The notes beneath the pieces were generated by a model. That model was not told the DNA's origin and ran no database searches. It saw only the letters and a list, made by a program, of their open reading frames with translations. Below, one piece after another: positions 16,894 to 25,312 of a stretch of 64,000 nucleotides of DNA (positions are counted from its first letter, which is position 1; each line of letters starts with the position of its first letter). Source of the stretch: Polycladospora coralii. Lineage in GTDB: Bacteria; Bacillota; Bacilli; Thermoactinomycetales; Thermoactinomycetaceae. A program made the translations under genes and the position numbers. Location of the stretch: the NCBI RefSeq assembly GCF_014773435.2, contig NZ_JACXAG020000001.1, positions 248,001-312,000 of the forward strand, written 5' to 3'.

Positions 16894-18216
16894 TCAAAAA
16901 TCTAAAAAACTTTGACTCTGTCCAAATAAACGGGCATGCATCCGTAAGGCAAATGAATCGGTCATACCTGCGATATAGTCACATGTTACGCGAGCCCGAA
17001 TCAGATCTGAATCTCTACTACTAAACTTGATTCGATCATTCTCGGGCAATAACTTCTCTTCATTCATGAAGGCTTCAAATAAGTTTTTAATCATATAGGT
17101 CCCTTTATAAGAAATCGTTTCCACGCGTTGCGACTCAATCATATTGCTCATCACTAATTGTTTTAACTGCTCTAATAAGCCCACCAACTCTGGCGGCAAC
17201 GTCACAGTATATTGAAGGCGTGGAGATGTAAATTGAGGGTTTGATTTATTGACACGAATACGCGTAACGAACATCGCGATTAATGCTGAAAATATAGGTT
17301 TTAAACCATATTTAAGCTGATGATAATCAGGGTCTAACTGATCAATTATTTGAAAGGCCTGAACCAACTCCGGATAGGTTTGCTTAGATAAATACGGGAT
17401 AAGGAGCTGCTTTACTTGTTTCATATGAATAAAACCAAGTTGAATCGCATCTTCAATATCGTGTGTACTATATGCAATATCATCTGCCAATTCAATAATG
17501 GCGCACTCAAGTGTTTTATGGGCCGTACGCTTATGCATGTGAGGGGGTGACTCCAGTTCACAAAAATAGTCCTTTTCTGCATCCGTAAAAGGAGACAGCA
17601 ACCACTGAAACATCTCTTCATCACATTGAAAAATACTTGCTTTTGGTGGATGAATTCGATTCATCTCTTCATATATTTCAGGAATAACGGCATGGTCCAA
17701 TATGACTGGGTATTTTAGAAGTGAAAGTAATAGTCCTCTAGTTAAATTGAGTCCTTTGCCATGACCACCTTCTAACTTTGTCAATAATCGAAATGTATGC
17801 GCATTTCCTTCAAATCCACCAAAATCTAACATACATGCATGCAAAACCTCCTCACCTCGATGTCCAAACGGTGGATGACCAAAATCATGTGCCAACGCAG
17901 CCCCCTCTACCAGAGAAGCATCTAAGGGATTTTCCTGGAAAGCTACATTCGTTTCATTCAGATGAATCACAATTCCACGAGCAATTTGAGCTACTTCCAT
18001 GGAGTGCGTTAATCTAGTGCGATGTACATCTCCTGCGAATGCACCAATCACTTGTGTTTTTGCTTGTAGTCGACGAAAAGCACCGCTATGCACAATTCTT
18101 CCATAATCTTTTTCAAATGGATCTCGAGCCTCGACTTTACTTTCTACATTCCCTTGACCATATCTCTCCATATCCGTGTCTTGATACAGCTCACTATGAT
18201 TACGTTTCAAAATCAA
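16894..18216 (-). CDS. dGTPase-like HD-domain dNTP triphosphohydrolase
   Basis: A 440-residue protein of the Dgt/SAMHD1 type, which hydrolyses dNTPs to nucleoside and triphosphate. The metal-binding HD signature is complete: RTRLTHSMEV (His), HDFGHPPFGHRGE (His-Asp) and DIAYSTHDIEDA (Asp). The N-terminus has the family's DPFEKDYGRIVHSGAFRRLQ. TTG 18216 stands seven bases after GAGGAGG, giving MILKRNHSELYQ. Usual roles are dNTP pool balance; some relatives deplete dNTPs during phage infection. No neighbouring defence partner is visible, so a housekeeping role is more likely. Confidence 0.9.
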   Translation of the reverse strand: MILKRNHSELYQDTDMERYGQGNVESKVEARDPFEKDYGRIVHSGAFRRLQAKTQVIGAFAGDVHRTRLTHSMEVAQIARGIVIHLNETNVAFQENPLDASLVEGAALAHDFGHPPFGHRGEEVLHACMLDFGGFEGNAHTFRLLTKLEGGHGKGLNLTRGLLLSLLKYPVILDHAVIPEIYEEMNRIHPPKASIFQCDEEMFQWLLSPFTDAEKDYFCELESPPHMHKRTAHKTLECAIIELADDIAYSTHDIEDAIQLGFIHMKQVKQLLIPYLSKQTYPELVQAFQIIDQLDPDYHQLKYGLKPIFSALIAMFVTRIRVNKSNPQFTSPRLQYTVTLPPELVGLLEQLKQLVMSNMIESQRVETISYKGTYMIKNLFEAFMNEEKLLPENDRIKFSSRDSDLIRARVTCDYIAGMTDSFALRMHARLFGQSQSFLDF

Positions 18217-18847
18217 TTCTTTTCCTCCTCGCGTTCTTTTGATTTTATAACTATACCCATACCCACTTTGTAGAAAACATTCATATGCATATGGTCAACA
18301 AGACTGGAACAAAAGTACAACGAGGAACTTGTTTTGTGACAAAAAAGAGTAATCGTTTTTTTACCCGTCATGATTGTATCATTGCACCTGAATTAATCGT
18401 ACAACTTAGCGTTTTTCGTGCAACAGATGTTAAACTTGATCCCAAGCTAAAAGACTTATTTCTAGCTAAATGATGCTTTTCATATACCACAATAAGGCTC
18501 TTCTGAAACGTATACAATGCTTTTATGCGCGTTTGATTACCACAATCGTAGTCTGTTTTACTTTATGTTGTGTCGATTTATCCTTCTTATCCGGTAAACA
18601 AAATAAAAGTTCAGATTTGTACAGCTTAAAATTTGTGCGTGTACTGGCATTTGATTCAGAAATAGATTGGTAGACAAAGACTGTTTTCTTGTTCTTATTT
18701 TAGAAAATCTTTACAATGCACCCATTTGTTCAAACCCATAACTTCAAAGCTTGGTTTTGGTTGGTACGTTCACTATTTAGATCACTTTTTCGATTTTGTT
18801 CTGCATTTTTTAGCTTTGATTTTTCTTTTCTATCTGGAGCATTTAAC
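18217..18847. other. Gene-poor 630-bp region before bceB
   Basis: Contains the uncertain frame at 18285-18473 and an overlapping cysteine-rich frame at 18470-18673 with no ribosome binding site. The final 170 bp are T-rich on the + strand without a clear terminator. Nothing else was recognised. Confidence 0.5.
18285..18473 (+). CDS. Possible small protein (60-62 aa)
   Basis: An open frame with protein-like, basic composition: MVNKTGTKVQRGTCFVTKKS at the start and VKLDPKLKDLFLAK at the end. No ribosome binding site precedes either ATG (18285 or 18291), and no family is recognised. It could be a relic or simply chance; kept at low confidence. Confidence 0.22.
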   Translation: MHMVNKTGTKVQRGTCFVTKKSNRFFTRHDCIIAPELIVQLSVFRATDVKLDPKLKDLFLAK

Positions 18848-20842
18848 CTATCTAGTCATTTGTTTCGCAATCGACTTATAGCTTAAATAAGTTACAAGAA
18901 AATAACTACCATAAATAAGAAGTAACACGCCAGCTGTCATAATAGAAGATAGAAATAGATGGGAGCCAATCAAATTTGTAAGTGTGCGACTCAACACCCT
19001 GATTCCAATAATAGAATGTAAGACGGCTAATGTTAGGGGGACCATAAAATATATCAAAATCTGAATAAAGATAATATGATTAATTTCTGTTTGTGTGACC
19101 CCAAGTCGCTTGAGTATATTAAATCGCTCCATGTTATCGCTCATCTCTGACAATTGCTGTAGAGCCAGGAAACACGCACTAGATATCAAAAATATAATTC
19201 CTATATACAACCCAATATAGACAATCTGATTCGAAGTGATTACGCCCCATTCGTATATCCTATTTTTAAATGTACTGACTAAATGGAAATTATCTTGCTT
19301 GTACTTTTGGTAACTTTGAACTCTTTGATATATCTCTGCATCTGCTTTCTCCTTTGAACCGGTGTATTGAAGATTTAGAACAACAGATTCAATCCGTAAT
19401 CCTTTTGTGGCATCATCGGGTACTACGACTACCATCTCTTCCGTTGCCATCATATCTGTTCTTGTCGAAAATAGCTGGTATCCCTGTGATGAAATGGAAT
19501 AGGATTTATCACCAATTTTCATATGGTAAATCTGTTTTGTAAATTGCCTCATTTCGTCCTCGTAGGCTCCTATATTAGTAAGAAACAGAATCTCATTTTC
19601 TTTTAGGGTAACGGGTTCTTTAACTTGTAATCGTGACAACTGTGCATAAGTTGTCTGTGTGATAATGGTTGGATACGTTTGACTGAGCCATTTTTTGATG
19701 GACACATCTTCAATGTCATTAACAGATTCTACTATTGGTTGATCGAATACATACTCATTAAATAACACTGTATTTCCATATTCATCTAATCTTAGTTCCC
19801 TCAGCTTCTCTCCCATTTCTTCAGGGGATGCTTCTCTATTAAAGAAAAAAAAGGAAGCATCATATGGAGTCGTGATTTCCAAATCTCCTTCTAAACCATC
19901 TTTCAAGCTAAACGCTGTCGATAAGATCGTAATGGTAAAAAATAGTAGCATACAGATAAGTGTCATTGATATAAAAGTATCGTTTACTTTACTACTTATT
20001 TGCCGAAGTACAAACATATTTAAATGCTTATAATAAAGTTGTTTATTTTTCTGGATGATATGCAATAAGAATTGAGAAATCGAAAAAAAGAAGAGTATGG
20101 ACCCAATTAAACATAAAATCACACTCAAGTAAAGTATATTTAAATCCTTTAATATAAAGTCGTTTCTCAATACGATTATATAAGCTGTACCGATCATCAA
20201 AACAGCAAGAACAAATAGCCCAATCCCCGTACTTGTCTTACGCATCTTTACTCGTTGATTTTTTCTACCTGCTGTCATTAGACTAAGTAATGTTTGCCGA
20301 TTAATGATGATCACATTACACATCATTACGATCATATAGATAAGACTAAAGTACAATATCGTTTTTAACATAGCCGTAACAGAAAATACAAATTGGTATA
20401 CCTGCATATCTACTTTAAATAAAGTAACCGTGAGAATAGATAATCCTTGGGATAAAATTATACCTAATCCTAGACCCACTCCTAAAGAAATTAGACCAAT
20501 CAAAAAAGTTTCTATCAATAAAACCCTTGAAATCTCGAATCTAGTCATCCCCAGAGTCATATAGAGGCCTAGCTCTTTCTTGCGTTTTTGAATTAAAAAG
20601 CGATTTGCAAATAGAATCAAAAAAGCCAACAAAATCGTAATAAAAATAGAGATTATTCCAATTATAGTCATAAAGCTATCAATTAATTCTTCCTGGTGAG
20701 AAGAGAGATCTAACATAACTTTCTGCGCGGGAAGTGCATTAAAGCTATAAAATAAGCATACGGCTAGTGTAATCGTAAGAAAATAAATGGCATAATCTTT
20801 AAAGCTACGCTTAACATTTCGAAGTGAAAGTTTAGAATACAT
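18848..20842 (-). CDS. bceB: BceB-type ABC transporter permease
   Basis: A 664-residue membrane protein with the BceB layout: ten membrane segments (one, three, then a block of six around a large extracellular domain of about 200 residues between segments 7 and 8, here about 320-520). The start MYSKLSLRNVKRSFKDYAIYFLT is the family signature. The start lies behind GGGAGGGG and overlaps the ATPase gene by 11 nt. BceAB-type transporters free lipid-II-cycle intermediates from bacitracin and similar peptides and, through the permease, tell the BceS kinase about transport flux. Confidence 0.93.
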   Translation of the reverse strand: MYSKLSLRNVKRSFKDYAIYFLTITLAVCLFYSFNALPAQKVMLDLSSHQEELIDSFMTIIGIISIFITILLAFLILFANRFLIQKRKKELGLYMTLGMTRFEISRVLLIETFLIGLISLGVGLGLGIILSQGLSILTVTLFKVDMQVYQFVFSVTAMLKTILYFSLIYMIVMMCNVIIINRQTLLSLMTAGRKNQRVKMRKTSTGIGLFVLAVLMIGTAYIIVLRNDFILKDLNILYLSVILCLIGSILFFFSISQFLLHIIQKNKQLYYKHLNMFVLRQISSKVNDTFISMTLICMLLFFTITILSTAFSLKDGLEGDLEITTPYDASFFFFNREASPEEMGEKLRELRLDEYGNTVLFNEYVFDQPIVESVNDIEDVSIKKWLSQTYPTIITQTTYAQLSRLQVKEPVTLKENEILFLTNIGAYEDEMRQFTKQIYHMKIGDKSYSISSQGYQLFSTRTDMMATEEMVVVVPDDATKGLRIESVVLNLQYTGSKEKADAEIYQRVQSYQKYKQDNFHLVSTFKNRIYEWGVITSNQIVYIGLYIGIIFLISSACFLALQQLSEMSDNMERFNILKRLGVTQTEINHIIFIQILIYFMVPLTLAVLHSIIGIRVLSRTLTNLIGSHLFLSSIMTAGVLLLIYGSYFLVTYLSYKSIAKQMTR

Positions 20843-21599
20843 GATTAATATCCCCTCCCAACAACGTATTCACTTCCATAATACATTTAAAAAATTCGTA
20901 CTGGGTATCCGTACCTTTCACTATTTCATTAAAGATTTTACCATCTTTAATGAAAAGGATACGATTTGTATAACTTGCTGTGTACGCATCATGCGTAACC
21001 ATTAGAATTGTAGTGTTCAAATCCTGATTGAGTTTTTCAAGTGATTCCAATAAAATCCGTGAAGATTTTGAGTCTAATGCCCCTGTTGGCTCATCTGCGA
21101 ACACGAGCGTTGGTTGTGTCACCATTGCTCGTGCACAGGCCACCCGTTGTTTCTGACCTCCAGAAATTTCGTATGGAAATTTACTTAAAACCGATTTGAT
21201 TTCTAATTTTTCTGTAATATCATTGACGATTAGTTGAATCTCAGAGGTATTAACGCCTTGTATGGTTAACGCTAAAGCGATGTTTTCATAAACAGTTAAC
21301 GTGTCTAGAAGATAGAAATCTTGGAAGATAAATCCTAATTCTTGACGGCGAAATTTTTCCATTCCCCTTCTATTCAGTGATGTAATTTTCTTTCCGTTGA
21401 TTATAACATCCCCAGTTGTAACTCTATCAATGGTTGAAAGACAATTGAGTAAGGTTGTTTTTCCACTACCTGACGGCCCCATAATTCCGATGAATTCACC
21501 TGGCTCCACTTCGAATGATAAATCATCTATTGCTTTTGTGACATTCCCTTTATTACCGAAATATTTTTCTATGTTTCTCACTTGCAGTATTGATGACAT
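20832..21599 (-). CDS. bceA: BceA-type ABC transporter ATPase
   Basis: A 255-residue ATPase of the MacB/LolD-like class. Walker A GPSGSGKTTLLNCLS, Q-loop FIFQDFYLLD, signature ISGGQKQRVACARAM, Walker B LVFADEPTGALDS, and H-loop MVTHD. ATG 21599 stands 6 bases after GGAGAG and is preferred to TTG 21605, which touches the site. It is transcribed with bceB and separated from the kinase gene by 110 bp that carry the BceR operator, so bceAB is a separately inducible unit. Confidence 0.94.
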   Translation of the reverse strand: MSSILQVRNIEKYFGNKGNVTKAIDDLSFEVEPGEFIGIMGPSGSGKTTLLNCLSTIDRVTTGDVIINGKKITSLNRRGMEKFRRQELGFIFQDFYLLDTLTVYENIALALTIQGVNTSEIQLIVNDITEKLEIKSVLSKFPYEISGGQKQRVACARAMVTQPTLVFADEPTGALDSKSSRILLESLEKLNQDLNTTILMVTHDAYTASYTNRILFIKDGKIFNEIVKGTDTQYEFFKCIMEVNTLLGGDINHVF

Positions 21600-21678
21600 G
21601 ATCAACTCTCCTTTAATTGATTTCTATCCCATCTTACTAAACTGGAGTAGCATCTCCTATTTCGGTACATGTCACTCA

Positions 21679-21696
21679 TCTTACATTTTTGTAAGA
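21679..21696 (-). promoter_or_regulatory. BceR-type operator upstream of bceAB
   Basis: 18-bp perfect inverted repeat TCTTACA-TTTT-TGTAAGA (4-bp centre), which contains the known Bce-box layout TNACA-N4-TGTAA. It lies 80 bp upstream of the bceA start, with TAAGAT (minus strand, about 21632-21637) as a possible activator-dependent -10. It is the expected site for the response regulator at 22721-23395. Confidence 0.85.
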
Positions 21697-21713
21697 CACG
21701 AAAAATTGATTGC

Positions 21714-22724
21714 TCATGATTCGATCAGCAACACTTTACTTTGGGGGAAGATCAGCTGTACATTTGTACCCACATTTTTTTTAGAATTGATGGATATGCC
21801 TAGATTCAACTTCTCTGCTAGACGATTGCATAGGTATAGTCCCATCCCCGTAGATTGGCTGTACTTTCTCCCATTTTCTCCTGTAAATCCTTTATTAAAT
21901 ACACGGAAAAGATCTTTCTCAGGTATTCCAATTCCATTGTCCTCGATATGAAGTTGTATCTGATTATCTCGTTTTATAGTGTATATTTTAATCACACCTT
22001 GATTGCTTTTACTATATTTCAATGCATTCCCAACAATTTGATTCAATATAAACTCAACCCATTTGACATCACTATATACGATTTCATGAAGTTCGTTCAT
22101 TTCTAGACGGATTTTCTGATAGATAAATGAACGAGCGTTGCGCTTGGCAACCTTATTTACTACTTCCTGAATTGGAAAGGCACGAATTATATAATCTTGA
22201 CTCACATCACTACTTCTCGCAAAATAAAGTACTTGTTCTATATATTGCTCTATTTTATCCAATTCATCAAAAACACCCGCATCCATCCCTTGATTTTGTA
22301 ATGTAATTCTGGTAGCTGCTAGCGGTGTTTTGATTTCGTGTACCCAAGCCTCAATGTATTCTCGATAAGCAATTTGCTCTCTTTTATATACATTGACATG
22401 TTCATGCATTTGTTTGTATGTATCAGCGATGGTATCATAAATAATCTGTCCCTCCAAAAATGAAGGGCGCACCAACAGCTCAGGAAGAAGATATTTTTGA
22501 TCTAATTGAGCTTGAAATCGCACTATATTTTGATAGTAGTTCTTTTTCTTTATGTACGACAAAATATAGTATAACAATAGAGGACCAAACCAAAACAGAT
22601 AGAATAAAATCATGATTCCAATATGCACGGTCATCTTCCAAAAAATAACTGCGAATAGTAAAGCCAAAACCAGATTAAAAAATAAATAGGTGAATTTTTC
22701 CCGAAAAAAAGTGTAGAAATTCAC
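21714..22724 (-). CDS. bceS: BceS-type intramembrane-sensing histidine kinase
   Basis: A 336-residue kinase with two adjacent N-terminal helices (about 11-30 and 35-57) joined by only a few residues, so it has no extracellular sensor. H-box WVHEIKTPLAATRI (His about 129), then NALKYS, DNGIGIP and TGMGLYLCNRLA. The GTG start overlaps the regulator's TGA by 4 nt. Kinases of this class get their input from the BceAB transporter rather than from the peptide itself, which the neighbourhood matches. Confidence 0.93.
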   Translation of the reverse strand: MNFYTFFREKFTYLFFNLVLALLFAVIFWKMTVHIGIMILFYLFWFGPLLLYYILSYIKKKNYYQNIVRFQAQLDQKYLLPELLVRPSFLEGQIIYDTIADTYKQMHEHVNVYKREQIAYREYIEAWVHEIKTPLAATRITLQNQGMDAGVFDELDKIEQYIEQVLYFARSSDVSQDYIIRAFPIQEVVNKVAKRNARSFIYQKIRLEMNELHEIVYSDVKWVEFILNQIVGNALKYSKSNQGVIKIYTIKRDNQIQLHIEDNGIGIPEKDLFRVFNKGFTGENGRKYSQSTGMGLYLCNRLAEKLNLGISINSKKNVGTNVQLIFPQSKVLLIES

Positions 22725-23395
22725 GGCAAAATATACCCCATTCCTCTTCTCGTCTCTATCAGATTACTTATACCAAGTTGTTCTAGCTTCTTTCGTAGCC
22801 GGGTGATGTTGACTGACAATGTATTATCATCAACAAATAAATCGGCTGACCATAAGTATTCCATCATTTGTTCTCTTGAAACAATGCTCCCCTTATGTTT
22901 AATCAAAAAATAGAGGATTTTAAGTTCATTTTTTGTTAGTATTTGCTCTTTACTTTGATATTCGATCGTTCCACTTGCCACATTTAATTTCATGCCATGA
23001 TAGGAAAGAAAGTTGTCTCGTTCACTAGAATATACCCGCTTTAGCACCGCCTCTATTCGCGCCATGAGTATTTGTAAGTTATACGGTTTAGTAATAAAGT
23101 CATCAGCTCCAAGACTCATACTCATCAACTCATCCATTTCAGTATCTCTACTGGTCACCATGATGATCGGGATATCTGACAGTTTTTTAATTTCTCGATG
23201 TATCGTATATCCATCTATGTAAGGTAAATTAAGATCTAGAAGAATTAAATCAGGTGATACTTCTTTTACAATAGTTAAAATACGACTAAAATCAATTACA
23301 GTCGCCGTTTCATACCCCACGTTTTCCAAGTACTCATTCAATTCTTCACGAATTCGCTTTTCATCTTCAATAATTAGAATTTTATACTTTATCAT
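22721..23395 (-). CDS. bceR: BceR-type response regulator
   Basis: A 224-residue OmpR-family regulator: acidic pocket IIEDE, phospho-Asp at about 54 (LILLDLNLPYIDG), switch Thr in MVTSRD, Lys in ITKPYN, and the winged-helix end IETRRGMGYILP. It is first gene of bceRS, coupled to the kinase by overlapping stop/start. It should bind the palindrome at 21679-21696 to induce bceAB. No strong ribosome binding site is seen (GTGGGTG upstream), consistent with low basal expression. Confidence 0.94.
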   Translation of the reverse strand: MIKYKILIIEDEKRIREELNEYLENVGYETATVIDFSRILTIVKEVSPDLILLDLNLPYIDGYTIHREIKKLSDIPIIMVTSRDTEMDELMSMSLGADDFITKPYNLQILMARIEAVLKRVYSSERDNFLSYHGMKLNVASGTIEYQSKEQILTKNELKILYFLIKHKGSIVSREQMMEYLWSADLFVDDNTLSVNITRLRKKLEQLGISNLIETRRGMGYILP

Positions 23396-23510
23396 CTATT
23401 CACCCACATATCTATGCTTTCTATCGAATTCATTATATAGAAGTCAAACTGCCACTACAAATGAGCATCATACAGTTGTCAAACAGATTTACATCAAGAA
23501 ATGTAATAAA

Positions 23511-23551
23511 CTCCCCTTAAAAAAGTAAAGTACGCTTTTTAAAAGGGAGCT
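23511..23551. terminator. Hairpin between bceRS and the ABC exporter genes
   Basis: CTCCCCTTAAAAAAG and CTTTTTAAAAGGGAG form an imperfect 14-bp stem around a short loop. It lies 19 bp after the exporter stop (minus strand). The T-run is inside the stem rather than after it, so termination is probable but not certain. Confidence 0.5.
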
Positions 23552-23569
23552 TGATTATTTTGTAATGAA

Positions 23570-25312
23570 TTAATTTGCGATCTCTACCATTCCTTGCTGT
23601 AACAAGTACATTTTATGATATAATCCTTCTTTTTCGAGTAACGTTTGATGCGTACCTTTTTCTACAATTTCTCCTTTATGAAGCACCAAAATCAAATCTG
23701 CTTCTTTTATGGTTGAAAGTCGATGCGCAATCGCTATGGTTGTTCTACCCGCTCTCATTTTTTCAAGTGCGACTTGAATTGCCTCTTCTGTTTCCGTATC
23801 GACACTAGCCGTCGCTTCATCCAGTACCAATATCTTAGGATCATGAACCATCGTTCTCGCAAATGAGATCAACTGTCGTTGTCCGCTTGAGAAAGTAGCA
23901 CCTCGCTCACCGACTGGCTCATGATATTTCTGATCTAATTTTTCAATGAAAGAGTGGGCCTGAACGAACTGTGCAGCCTCCTTTACTTTTTCATCTGTGA
24001 TCTCAGCATCATGCAAACGAATATTACTAGTAATATCTCCCACAAATAGGAACGGATCTTGTAATACCAATCCGATCTTAGTTCGTAGTACCTCATTACG
24101 AAAAGATTGAAGAGGTATGCCATCAATTGAAATGCTTCCCTGCTGAAAGGGATAGAAATGCATCAATAGATTCACAATTGAGCTTTTTCCACTACCCGTA
24201 TGACCCACAAGCGCCACCATCTGCCCAGGTTCAGCTACAAATGAAATATTTTTGAGGACATCTGTTTTACGATCGTATGAGAAGGTAACATCTTTAAACT
24301 CAATTCGCCCTTGCGTAATTTGCGGATTTTCATTTCCTTGTTGTGCTGGTGCATATTCCGTTTGGTCTAACAGTGTAAAAACACGTTCTGCTGAGACAAC
24401 CGCTTGCTGAAACTGGGATAGACGCATCATCATTTGATTAATTGGCTCAAATAAGCGTCCTAGCAAATCGATAAACCCGTATAATATCCCTAGCGGAATA
24501 GCAGTAGAGAACGACATAATTCCAAAGTAATTTAATACTAAAATGGTCATAAAAACGGATAGTAGCTGGGTCGCGGGACGAAGCAACAACCCAAACAATT
24601 TAATATTTTTCATGTATGCAATATAATGGTCTTGATTAATTTTGCTAAACGCATCATGTAACCTTTTTTCTTGTCTCATGGCTTGAATCACATTCATCCC
24701 TTGAATCGACTCATTTAGTTTAGCATTCATCTGACTTAGTTTAGATCGTATCACATGGTAAACTTTAGAACTTCGCTTACGATATCCATGCATGAGAAGC
24801 ACGACAGCCGGTAATAAGATTAAGCTAACTACAGCTAAGGTTGGTTCCAGAATAAACATCCCAATATAGACACCAATGATGATGACAATGTTTTGCATAA
24901 AGGATGATAAAACATTAATATATAGCTCTTTAATCGCTTCAGTATCATTGGTAATGCGCGACACTAATGATCCATCTGCATGCCGATCAAAGAAAGAAAG
25001 TCCGAGGTGTTGCACTCTGCTAAATACATCAACTCGAATATTTTTAATCACCCACTGCGCAATCGTTTGGAACGCTAAATATTGGTAATAAAAACATATC
25101 GCTCCCAATAAGGGTAATCCAACAAATAGCGCCGAAAATAGAATAATGCTACTCCAGTCCAATAAACGCGGCGTCAAGTAATGATCAATATAGTGGCTCG
25201 CAATTACCGGAACAGCAATTTCTGCTGCTGTAGATAAGACTAGAAGAAAGAAGGCAAACCAAAACTTCTTCTGATACGGTTTTAAGTAAGAGATGAGACG
25301 TTTAGTTACCAA
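23570..25312 (-). CDS. Heterodimeric ABC multidrug exporter, subunit 2
   Basis: A 580-residue half-transporter: six-helix membrane domain (about 1-315) fused to a nucleotide-binding domain. Walker A GHTGSGKSSIVNLL, signature FSSGQRQLISFARTMV (first Gly replaced by Ser), Walker B ILVLDEATASVDTETE with the catalytic Glu present, and H-loop IAHRLS. TTG 25312, 8 bases after GGAGG, is preferred to ATG 25336, which lies inside the upstream gene. It overlaps the partner gene by 11 nt. With the partner's Asp-type Walker B this gives the one-good, one-degenerate site arrangement of BmrCD/YfiBC exporters. Confidence 0.9.
   Translation of the reverse strand: MVTKRLISYLKPYQKKFWFAFFLLVLSTAAEIAVPVIASHYIDHYLTPRLLDWSSIILFSALFVGLPLLGAICFYYQYLAFQTIAQWVIKNIRVDVFSRVQHLGLSFFDRHADGSLVSRITNDTEAIKELYINVLSSFMQNIVIIIGVYIGMFILEPTLAVVSLILLPAVVLLMHGYRKRSSKVYHVIRSKLSQMNAKLNESIQGMNVIQAMRQEKRLHDAFSKINQDHYIAYMKNIKLFGLLLRPATQLLSVFMTILVLNYFGIMSFSTAIPLGILYGFIDLLGRLFEPINQMMMRLSQFQQAVVSAERVFTLLDQTEYAPAQQGNENPQITQGRIEFKDVTFSYDRKTDVLKNISFVAEPGQMVALVGHTGSGKSSIVNLLMHFYPFQQGSISIDGIPLQSFRNEVLRTKIGLVLQDPFLFVGDITSNIRLHDAEITDEKVKEAAQFVQAHSFIEKLDQKYHEPVGERGATFSSGQRQLISFARTMVHDPKILVLDEATASVDTETEEAIQVALEKMRAGRTTIAIAHRLSTIKEADLILVLHKGEIVEKGTHQTLLEKEGLYHKMYLLQQGMVEIAN

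Noticed and set aside
16894-18216. The dGTPase-like gene as part of an anti-phage system
   Set aside because: No partner defence gene is adjacent and the protein has the standard housekeeping length and motifs.
18470-18673. 67-codon cysteine-rich frame in the gap before bceB
   Set aside because: No RBS, biased composition, and overlap with another doubtful frame.
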